Shown here in pieces: positions 58,901-64,000 of a stretch of 64,000 nucleotides of DNA (the first letter of the stretch is position 1; each line of letters starts with the position of its first letter). Below the pieces are notes generated by a model, which was not told the origin of the DNA, did not search any database, and saw only the letters and a program-made list of their open reading frames with translations. Source of the stretch: Megaleporinus macrocephalus (lineage: Eukaryota; Chordata; Actinopteri; Characiformes; Anostomidae); the NCBI GenBank assembly GCA_021613375.1, contig CM038716.1, positions 6,366,894 through 6,430,893 on the forward strand. Reading direction: 5' to 3'. Both the position numbers and the translations under genes were made by a program.

Positions 58901-59886
58901 CTTAGTGTAAAGCTGCATTGTAAAGATGCTCAGTGTAAAGCTGCATTGTAATGATGCTTAGTGTAAAGCTGCATTGTAATGATGCTCAGTGTAAAGCTGC
59001 ATTGTAATGATGCTTAGTGTAAAGCTGCATTGTAATGATGCTCAGTGTAAAGCTGCACTGTAAAGATGATCAGTGTAAAGCTGCATTGTAAAGATGATCA
59101 GTGTAAAGCTGCACTGTAAAGATGATCGGTGTACGGAGGCCCTGTAACTAGGCTCAGTGTAAAGTTGCCCTAAGCAGATGCTCGTTGTAAAGCTGCACTA
59201 TAAAGATGCTTTGTGTAAAGCTGCATTGTAAAAACATTCAGTATAAAGTTAGAATGTAAAGATACTCCGTATAAAGCTGCATTGTAAAGATGCTCAGTGT
59301 AAAGCTGCACTGTAAAGATGCTCGGTGTAAAGCTGCACTGTAAAGATGCTCAGTGTAAAGCTGCACTGTAAAGAAACTCTGTGTAGTGTAGAAACGCAAT
59401 GTAAAGTTGTACAAACACCACAGTTACAGTTTTGCACAACTGCAGCGTAAAGTTACACAGTGTAACGTTCCTTGCACTGTGAACCGCTGTCTGTACGTGT
59501 GAACCGACCTGCTGCATTCCACCCAGTACACGAGCACTCATGTTCACACCGAGTACACGCTTTTCACCCAGAGCTCATACCTACAGCGCGCGCTTATATA
59601 ACGGGAGCGCGTTTATTTGGAGCGCACGCAGACTCCCTCTCTCCCCCTCACGCACACACACACGCGCGCGCACACACACTCTCTGACCTGGTTTCCGGCG
59701 CACGGGTCTCTTCTTCCCGCTGCAGAAGCGGACCTTGCTGAAAACACCCAGGAAGTGTCTCGCGCACAGCGAGCGTGCCTCCTTGCTGGGGCTCGAGCGC
59801 CGTTTGGACGCGGCCACTCGCTCGCTGTTGGACTCGCGTGCCTGCCTCTTTTGTCGGATCAGCGAGCTCGCGATGGCGGCGGCCAT
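34463..59886 (-). CDS. fgf12: fgf12 (FGF homologous factor 1), A-type isoform, five spliced exons
   Basis: Join, on the minus strand: 59886-59688, 56171-56061, 45386-45283, 37975-37777, 34593-34463. Each exon end has a GT donor or AG acceptor and the reading frame is kept throughout, giving 247 residues (human FGF12 A form is 243). FGF homologous factors are intracellular, non-secreted FGFs; their beta-trefoil core binds the C-terminal domain of voltage-gated sodium channels. The N-terminal 66 residues are the A-type exon with basic nuclear-targeting runs (RQKRQAR at 11-17, SKRRSSPSK at 27-35). The trefoil core runs from about residue 67 to 205 and includes [23 protein letters not shown] and [13 protein letters not shown]. 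The exon 1 wording ([17 protein letters not shown]) and the tail GTPTMNGGK fit FGF12 better than FGF11, 13 or 14. Whether it is teleost fgf12a or fgf12b cannot be settled from the sequence alone. Arg114, the site known from human epilepsy variants, is present. The gene spans only 25 kb. Confidence 0.96.
34646..37663 (+). repeat. 20-bp minisatellite filling fgf12 intron 4
   Basis: About 150 tandem units of ACTTTACTACTGCACTTCAC and close variants (TTTAC/TTCAC/TTCAT, TTTACT/TTAACT), with some 15-bp short units. It occupies about 3.0 of the 3.18 kb of intron 4. Tyr/Leu/His-rich frames in it are artefacts. Confidence 0.98.
37777..37975 (-). CDS. fgf12: fgf12 exon 4
   Basis: A 199-nt exon, phase 0 in and phase 1 out, encoding residues 139-204. 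It carries the strongest FHF signatures: [37 protein letters not shown] and [11 protein letters not shown]. The acceptor is CTCTCTGCAG and the donor is GAAG/GTGAGA. In known FHF structures this part of the trefoil makes much of the sodium-channel C-terminal-domain interface. Upstream of the acceptor is 0.4 kb of CT-rich sense-strand sequence. Intron 4, downstream, is almost entirely a 20-bp minisatellite. Confidence 0.97.
37976..38375 (+). repeat. GA-rich tract abutting the fgf12 exon 4 acceptor
   Basis: Polypurine on the plus strand (GAGAGACAGAGAGAAAGAGA and similar) for about 400 bp, so pyrimidine on the sense strand right up to the CTCTCTGCAG acceptor. The Ser/Leu-rich minus-strand frames continuing from exon 4 into it are intron read-through. 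Confidence 0.95.
38456..38496 (+). other. G-quadruplex-forming G-run cluster
   Basis: Runs of four to seven G separated by T, AAA or T within about 40 bp (GGTGGGGTGGGGGGGAAAGG then further G-runs). It easily satisfies the G3+N1-7 quadruplex rule. It is on the template strand of fgf12 intron 3. Confidence 0.85.
38497..39382. other. Intron 3 sequence
   Basis: (CA)n at about 39031-39066. No exon recognised. Confidence 0.55.
39383..40318. mobile_element. Palindromic MITE: one near-complete copy plus a partial copy
   Basis: The full copy runs about 39538-40318, from CATAACATTAAACCCACCTC to its complement TGATTTTAATGTTTTGGCTG, with matching inner arms (CTGATTCTCTGTATACTTTA and its complement). 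A partial copy of the same element (ACCCCCACAGGACCACCACA, GATCAGACACAGCAGTGCTG) lies just left at 39390-39535. Confidence 0.85.
40709..41775. mobile_element. hAT-like non-autonomous element, about 1.07 kb
   Basis: Begins CAGGGGCGTAG and ends with GCCCCTG. GGGTGCCCCTAAATTGAG near the left end and GCACCCCTAAACC near the right end suggest inverted subterminal repeats. The flanking octamers CATACAGC and CATAAACA match at only five of eight positions. No transposase seen. Confidence 0.5.
42064..42792 (+). mobile_element. Tc1/mariner element with both ends and an internal deletion
   Basis: The left end ACACTACACTGCCAAAAGTA and the right end (reverse strand) ACACTATATTGCCAAAAGTA are inverted repeats. 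Inside are [36 protein letters not shown] and [14 protein letters not shown] pieces, then a jump from the [14 protein letters not shown] region straight to [13 protein letters not shown], so most of the C-terminal domain is missing. Confidence 0.88.
42793..44280. other. AT-rich intron 3 sequence
   Basis: No repeat or exon recognised. The 117-codon plus-strand frame at 43607-43960 is Thr/His-rich and unlike any family I know. Confidence 0.5.
44316..45126 (-). repeat. 62-bp minisatellite A, array 3 (inverted, about 13 units)
   Basis: Reverse-complement orientation of the arrays at 481-805 and 3414-4919: CAATACCTACATTTAGAGTT, ATACATTCAACCTAATGAGA, AACTGTAGACTCAG. Lies in fgf12 intron 3. Confidence 0.97.
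45283..45386 (-). CDS. fgf12: fgf12 exon 3
   Basis: A 104-nt exon after a CTCTGTAG acceptor. It completes Thr104 and encodes [20 protein letters not shown] through [11 protein letters not shown] (residues 105-138), ending exactly on a codon at TCA/GTAAGT. Arg114 in IPVGLR matches the human position of recurrent epileptic-encephalopathy variants (human R114 in the A form). The substitutions GMNAEGF for the mammalian AMNGEGY look FGF11-like locally, but the other exons favour fgf12. A 0.6-kb pyrimidine-rich tract (sense strand) lies immediately upstream. Confidence 0.96.
45387..45965 (+). repeat. GA-rich tract abutting the fgf12 exon 3 acceptor
   Basis: Plus-strand purine-rich from the acceptor to about 45965, broken by a non-purine patch at 45640-45735. 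On the sense strand it is a long pyrimidine tract leading to CTCTGTAG. The minus-strand Ser/Leu-rich frames are artefacts. Confidence 0.92.
46174..48540 (+). repeat. 18-20-bp minisatellite C in fgf12 intron 2
   Basis: About 120 units of CTCTCTGTATGACTGTATAA and the shorter CTCTGTATGACTGTATAA, with CTCTATATGAC variants. Blocks of several units recur (for example the order GTATGACTATATAACTCTG, then ATAATTCTCTATATGAC), showing multi-unit amplification. Confidence 0.98.
48590..51390 (+). repeat. About 40-bp minisatellite D in fgf12 intron 2
   Basis: Units such as GTAACTCTGTAACACTATCA followed by GTCTTGTACACTGTAAATCT, about 70 copies. Units lacking AAATCTGTAACT are frequent, giving 22-26-bp short forms. 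Degenerate up to about 48840, then regular. The minus-strand frames with YRFTVYKTD periodicity are artefacts. Confidence 0.97.
51391..52129. other. Intron 2 sequence with a (CT)n run
   Basis: (CT)n at 51618-51667; GA-rich at 51940-51995. The region around 51400-51900 has moderate GC content but no recognisable exon. Confidence 0.6.
52130..52560. mobile_element. Palindromic MITE, rearranged copy
   Basis: Contains GTGTCTGATCCACTCACACC, GTCAGTGTCACTGCAGTGCT, GTGGTGGTCCTGTGGGGGTC and AGAATCAGATGAACTACAGT, the right arm of the family, with a decayed left arm from about 52130. Confidence 0.75.
52561..53059. other. Intron 2 sequence
   Basis: A short GATGAT run at about 52878-52915. No exon recognised. 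Confidence 0.5.
53060..54400. repeat. Cluster of R2 repeats in both orientations
   Basis: Reverse copies at about 53060-53300 and 53740-53950 and forward copies at 53410-53570, 53980-54250 and 54310-54400. Hallmarks are GGGGAGACCAAAAACTGTC, AAGTCAATGGAACCAGAAT and their complements. Bases 54035-54115 are repeated almost exactly at 54318-54398. (TA)n tracts at 53303-53381 and 54297-54314 lie between copies. Confidence 0.8.
53303..53381. repeat. (TA)n microsatellite
   Basis: Pure TA repeat at the centre of a head-to-head R2 pair. Confidence 0.97.
54424..54510. repeat. (TA)n microsatellite
   Basis: About 86 bp of TA; preceded by GAATTCATTTAAGTTGACAT, which also precedes the shorter TA run at 54297, so the tract was duplicated with its flank. 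Confidence 0.97.
54600..55275 (-). mobile_element. Tc1-like transposon relic, reverse strand
   Basis: The minus strand carries a [15 protein letters not shown] motif (about 54795-54840) and a [15 protein letters not shown] motif (about 54985-55020), both characteristic of a Tc1-like transposase catalytic region. Frame breaks throughout. Confidence 0.65.
55276..56060. other. Intron 2 sequence near exon 2
   Basis: (ATT)n at 55886-55918. Nothing else recognised. Confidence 0.55.
56061..56171 (-). CDS. fgf12: fgf12 exon 2 (first trefoil strands)
   Basis: The acceptor TTGCAG is followed by codons for [20 protein letters not shown], the invariant start of the FHF trefoil core, and the exon continues to KDENSDY. 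It is 111 nt, entering in phase 1 and leaving in phase 1 at a canonical A/GTAAGT donor. It encodes residues 67-103 plus the first base of Thr104. In other FHF genes this exon is shared by all N-terminal isoforms, so any B-type transcript of this gene should also join here. Confidence 0.96.
56230..57540 (-). repeat. 56-bp minisatellite E in fgf12 intron 1
   Basis: Clearest at 57000-57430: ACTGCAGTGTAAAGTTTGGC, AGCGTATATCTGAATTAAAT, AAACCTGTACTGTAAA. Increasingly degenerate to the left, where the words AACTGCAGTGTAAAGCTGGG and CAGCATAAAC recur. Confidence 0.85.
57541..58330. other. Intron 1 sequence
   Basis: No repeat or exon recognised; I looked for a B-type first exon (MESK followed by a donor) and saw none. 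A related 80-bp piece (AAAAATTCCAATT, GGCCAG, ACATGATTTTAAAACACT) occurs twice, at about 56868-56937 and 57896-57967. Confidence 0.5.
58370..59400 (+). repeat. 28-bp minisatellite F in fgf12 intron 1
   Basis: Units CAGTGTAAATCTGCACTG then TAAAGATGAT, about 28 bp, roughly 33 copies, with GCTGCATTGTAATGATGCTT variants. Reading frames in the array are artefacts. Confidence 0.95.
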
Positions 59887-60270
59887 GCCGGCGTGCGTAA
59901 AGACTGAGCGCGTGTGAGGTGCGTGCGGGTTGTGTGTGTCCGGAGGTTCGGGCTCGCGCGGCTCCCGGTGTTTTAGCGCTGCCGCAGCGCGCGGGGCTCC
60001 GGGCTGGAGCGCGCGGTCTGCTCTCCGCGCGCCATGAGCAGCTCCGGTGGGCGCGCGCGGTTACGTAAGAGCGCAGAGAGATCCTTCACGCGCGCCGCTA
60101 AACCGGAGAGTCCGCGCGAGTTGCGCACGGATCACGGGAGGGATGAATCCCCCCCACCACCACCACTCTATGCGCGAGGCTGTTTACATCAAACAGGGGA
60201 AAGAAACCGCGCGCGGCACCGAACCGACCTGTAACGGAGTCAGCGCATGCAGAGCTGCAGGATGGTGATG
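59580..60270 (-). promoter_or_regulatory. CpG-rich island over fgf12 exon 1A: promoter and 5' UTR
   Basis: About 0.7 kb with many CG dinucleotides (GCGCGC runs near 59588, 59662, 60010 and 60050) in otherwise CpG-poor, AT-rich DNA. It covers exon 1A and about 400 bp upstream of the start codon, as expected for a vertebrate CpG-island promoter. I see no convincing TATA box. The transcription start cannot be placed from sequence alone. The open plus-strand frames here are composition effects. Confidence 0.6.
59688..59886 (-). CDS. fgf12: fgf12 exon 1A (coding part, residues 1-66)
   Basis: Starts [18 protein letters not shown], the hallmark of A-type FGF homologous factors. In this family the A-type N-terminus acts as a channel-blocking particle giving long-term sodium-channel inactivation. 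The start context has G at -3 and G at +4, a strong initiation site, and lies inside a GC-rich island. The exon is 199 nt (66 codons plus one base) and ends at a CCAG/GTCAGAG donor, so it joins exon 2 in phase 1 to make Glu67. Reading through the donor gives only an unrelated tail. The basic cluster KKRPVRRK (58-65) precedes the trefoil core. Confidence 0.96.
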
Positions 60271-60371
60271 TGAGCACGCGCTCCTCCAGTCATGCAGTGC
60301 GGACGAAGATCTCACCGAGGAGGGTGGGGGGGAAGGGTTGGAGGGGGGGTGAGCGAATGAGTGAGTGAGTG

Positions 60372-60411
<40 letters not shown>

Positions 60412-60665
60412 AGAAGGAGGAGGGTGTAAAGCTCAGGAGAAACTGAAAACATGAAGCCTCATGGAGAACAAGCTCCTTCACACAGCGCATGACCGGCCTC
60501 CACCACTCCAGAAGTCAGTAATTATTCATCAGCGTTTGAAAGCAGAAACACCGCTGAGGGGAGCTTCAGGTCCAAACCCACACAGTAACTGTCTCACCCA
60601 CGTCTACTCCACAGCTACACCCTCTCACCAGTCCTACCCCTCTGTCAACGCCTAGCTGCCTGTAG
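60271..60665. other. Upstream flank of fgf12
   Basis: (TG)n at 60376-60408 and a G-rich run at 60323-60350. No exon recognised. Confidence 0.5.
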
Positions 60666-60669
60666 AATT

Positions 60670-62780
60670 TAACCTTATAGATCTAACCCCCTGTGAAAAC
60701 TACCGCTGGGGATGTAGGTCTATAGAGATCTGCCCCCCTGTAGTGATCCCCCTGAATCTACCACTGTAGAGTGTACCTCCTTTGATCCACCTCCCATATA
60801 GTCTACCTCTTTAGATCTACCCACTGTTTTATCATTTCAGATACATCCCATGTAGAGTTTACCCCCGAGATCTACCGCTGTAGAGTTTACCTTTAGATCC
60901 AACCCGTGTGTGGTCTGTCTCTTTAAATCCACCCACTGATCGTTAGATACATCCCATGTAGAGATTACCTCTGTAGATCCACCTCCCATACAGTCCACCT
61001 CTGTAGATCCACCCACTGTTTTATCGCTTTAGCTACATCCCATGTAGAATTTACCTCTGTAGATCCACCTTGTAGAGTTTACCTCTGTAGATCCACCTCC
61101 CATACAGTCCACCTCTGTAGATTCACCCACTGTTTTATCGCTTTAGCTACATCCCATGTAGAATTTACCTCTGTAGATCCACCTTGTAGAGTTTACCTCT
61201 GTAGATCCACCTCCCATACAGTCTACCTCTGTAGATCCACCCACTGTTTTATCGCTTTAGATACATCCCATGTAGAATTTACCTCTGTAGATCCACCATG
61301 TAGAGATTACCTCTGTAGATCCACCTCCCATACAGTCTACCTCTGTAGATCCACCCACTGTTTTATCGCTTTAGCGACATCCCATGTAGAATTTACCTCT
61401 GTAGATCCACCTTGTAGAGTTTACCTCTGTAGATCCACCTCCCATGTAGTCTACCTTTGTAGATCCACCCACTGTTTTATTGCTTTAGATACATCCCATG
61501 TAGAGTTTACGCTGAGATATACTGCTGTAGAGTTTACCTTTAGATCCACCCCATGTGTTATCTCTCTCTTTAAATCCACCCACTGATCATTCTACATCCC
61601 ATGTAGAATTTACCTCTGTAGATCCATCCTGTAGAGTTTACCTCTGTAGATCCACCTCCCGTACAGTCTACCTCTGTAGATCCACCCACTGTTTTATGGC
61701 TTTAGATACATCCCATGTAGAATTTACCTCTGTAGATCCATCCTGTATAGTTTACCTCTGTAGATCCACCTCCCATACAGTCTACCTCTGTAGATCCACC
61801 CACAGTTTTATGGCTTTAGATATATTGTGTGTAGAGTTTACCCCTGTAGATCCATCCTGTAGAGTTTACTTATGTAGATCCACCTCCCATATAGTCTACC
61901 TCTGTAGATCCACCCACTGTTATATCGCTTTAGATACATCCCTTGTAGAATTTACCTCTGTAGATCCATCCTGTAGAGTTTACTTATGTAGCTCCACCTC
62001 CCATACAGTCTACCTCTGTAGATCCACCCTCTGTTATATCGCTTTAGATACATCCCATGTAGAATTTACCTCTGTAGATCTACCCCTGTAGAGTTTACCT
62101 CTGTAGATCCACCTCCCGTATATTCTAGCCCTGTAGATCAACCCACTGTTTTATCACTTTAGCTACATCCCATGTAGTTTATCTCTGTAGATCCACCTCC
62201 TGTAAAGTTTACCTCTTCAGATCCACCTCCTGTATATTCTACTCCTGTAGGTCCACCCACTGTTTCATTGCTTTAGATACATCGTGTGTAGAGTTCACCT
62301 CTGTAGATCCACCCCATGTATAGTCTATCTCTTTAGAGCTGCTGTTTTTATCTCATTATATACGTCACCTGTACATTTTACATGTGGAGATCTACCCCCT
62401 GCAGAGGTTACCCCTGTCAAATCACATCCTATTGGGTTTACCCCCTTAACTCTTGGTGGAGTTTATCCCTGGAGATCTACTTGCTATAGAGTTTACCCCT
62501 GGATATCTATTGGCTGTAAAGTTTTCCCTAGAGAGCTTTCCTCTGTAGAGTTTATCCCTGGAGAACTATTTCCTGTAGAGATCTGTACCACTGGTTATCT
62601 GCTCCCTGTAGAGTTTACCCTCAAAGATCTACTCCTTTGTAGACTCCTGGAGATGAACTCCCATGAAGTTTTTACCCCTAGATGATCCACTCCTCTGTAG
62701 TTTCAATCCTGGAGATGTACCTCCGTTGCAGTTTACCCCCTAAAGATCTAACGCCCTGTAGAGTTTACCCTTGGAGATCT
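60670..62780 (+). repeat. 115-bp minisatellite G upstream of fgf12
   Basis: Composite units of about 115 bp: CTGTAGATCCACCTCCCATA, CAGTCTACCTCTGTAGATCC, ACCCACTGTTTTATCGCTTT, AGATACATCCCATGTAGAAT, TTACC, plus TTGTAGAGTTTACCTCTGTA. Degenerate at both ends. The 178-codon frame at 61555-62091 (VYLCRST repeats) is a periodic artefact. Confidence 0.95.
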
Positions 62781-63364
62781 ATTCTCAGTTTACTCGTAGC
62801 TATTGATTAGAATAGCAGTGGTGGGAGTTACTTCAAGAAAGGGTACCTATCTTTCTGACTGGTTCTGGGGGGCTCCCTCTGTCTTTTAGACAGGTGTAGT
62901 GCTGGGGGAAGAGGGGGCATGTTGGAGGATCTACAAAGCTGATGTGTTAGCAGACACTCTATAGCACAAAGTGCTGCAAGATCATTTCTGTTCTCTTCAA
63001 TAAAGAGGGCAAACGCTGTGACCCAAATAGATCATCACTCTCATCACAGCACAGTGATTATTTTTTCACAGAGAGAGAGAAAGAGAGGGAGGGAGAGAGA
63101 GAAAGCGAGGAGGCTGTCTGTTATCTTTAACTCAAGAGGTGTGATCTGGAGCTGACTTCACACTATGAAACTTTCACACAACTTCTATTTGATTGAAACT
63201 GTTTGATAACTGATTTGACTTGTTACATAATGTAAAGTCCCCTGCAATTCACAAGACATGAGTTTAAAAGGACTGATGCAAATGGCCAATCATATAACTC
63301 ACAATGTGCCATATAATCACGACAAATAATATTAGTTAACTTAATTCATGCTCCAAAACCATGA
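62781..63364. other. Unassigned flank
   Basis: GA-rich patch at 63070-63112; nothing else recognised. Confidence 0.5.
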
Positions 63365-64000
63365 ACCATAATTCCTTTAGAGGGCGATGGTGAGTGATGT
63401 TTGTTTATTTGATGTTTGTTAATAACTCCTTTAGAGGGCGGTGGTGAGTGATGTTTGTTTATTTGATGTTAATAACTCCTTTAGAGAGCGATGGTGAGTG
63501 ATGTTTGTTTATTTGATGTTTGTTAATAACTCCTTTAGAGGACGGTGGTGAGTGATGTTTGTTTATTTGATGTTTGTTAATAATTCCTTTAGAGAGCGGT
63601 GGTGAGTGATGTTTGTTTATTTGATGTTTGTTAATAACTCCTTTAGAGGGCGGTAGTGAGTGATGTGTGTTTATTTGATGTTAATAACTCCTTTAGAGGG
63701 CGGTGGTGAGTGATGTTTGTTTATTTGATGTTTGTTAATAACTCCTTTAGAGGGCGGTGGTGAGTGATGTTTGTTTATTTGATGTTTGTTAATAACTCCT
63801 TTAGAGGGCGGTGGTGAGTGATGTTTGTTTATTTGATGTTTGTTAATAACTCCTTTAGAGGGCGGTGGTGAGTGATGTTTGTTTATTTGATGTTTGTTAA
63901 TAACTCCTTTAGAGGGCGGTAGTGAGTGATGTGTGTTTATTTGATGTTAATAACTCCTTTAGAGGGCGGTGGTGAGTGATGTGTGTTTATTTGATGTTTG
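63365..64000 (+). repeat. 54-bp minisatellite H, runs off the window
   Basis: About 12 units of AATAACTCCTTTAGAGGGCG, GTGGTGAGTGATGTTTGTTT, ATTTGATGTTTGTT, with 50-bp forms lacking TTTG. It is very uniform and continues past 64000. Confidence 0.97.

Noticed and set aside
61555..62091. 178-codon plus-strand open frame with VYLCRST repeats
   Set aside because: It is a read-through of minisatellite G; the peptide period follows the DNA repeat and there are no splice or start signals.

Overview
The window is nuclear DNA from a vertebrate, very probably a teleost fish. The evidence is spliced genes with GT-AG introns, many Tc1/mariner relics, hAT-type and palindromic MITEs of kinds common in teleosts, long (TA)n and (CA)n microsatellites, and GC-rich islands only at gene starts. 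The palindromic MITEs and repeat load would suit an otophysan (characin or catfish type), but that is a guess.

Two genes can be read, both on the minus strand. The first is a complete fgf12 (FGF homologous factor 1, long A-type isoform). Its five coding exons lie at 59886-59688, 56171-56061, 45386-45283, 37975-37777 and 34593-34463. All joins are in phase and give 247 residues. The second is the 5' part of il1rap (IL-1 receptor accessory protein). It has a probable non-coding first exon in a GC-rich island near 18.6-18.75 kb, a signal-peptide exon at 10476-10391, and the first immunoglobulin-domain exon at 302-26. The rest of il1rap lies beyond position 1. As I recall, both genes map to human 3q28. 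Here they are neighbours, head to tail, with no recognisable gene in the roughly 15.7 kb between them.

Everything else is intronic or intergenic and dominated by tandem repeats. From left to right: a 62-bp minisatellite (0.48-0.8, 3.4-4.9 kb; inverted copy 44.3-45.1 kb); a 50-bp array with a 1224-bp internal duplication (7.1-9.9 kb); a 1.9-kb purine tract (10.5-12.4 kb); a degenerate telomere-like array (16.2-18.15 kb) split by a hAT MITE; a 73-bp array with inverted units (18.8-20.4 kb); 4 kb of TG-rich DNA (24.45-28.4 kb); a 178-bp array (32.3-33.2 kb); a 20-bp array filling fgf12 intron 4 (34.6-37.7 kb); 18-20-bp and roughly 40-bp arrays in intron 2 (46.2-51.4 kb); 56-bp and 28-bp arrays in intron 1 (56.2-59.4 kb); and 115-bp and 54-bp arrays upstream of fgf12 (60.7-62.8 and 63.37-64.0 kb). 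Transposon relics lie between them.

The most unusual structural point is that three splice acceptors (il1rap exon 2, fgf12 exons 3 and 4) abut very long sense-strand pyrimidine tracts of 0.4 to 1.9 kb. The acceptor polypyrimidine tract seems to have expanded into a microsatellite. I found no self-contained new biological system. The novelty is in repeat architecture and gene layout. The two genes do not work in one pathway: fgf12 modulates voltage-gated sodium channels, and il1rap is a cytokine co-receptor.
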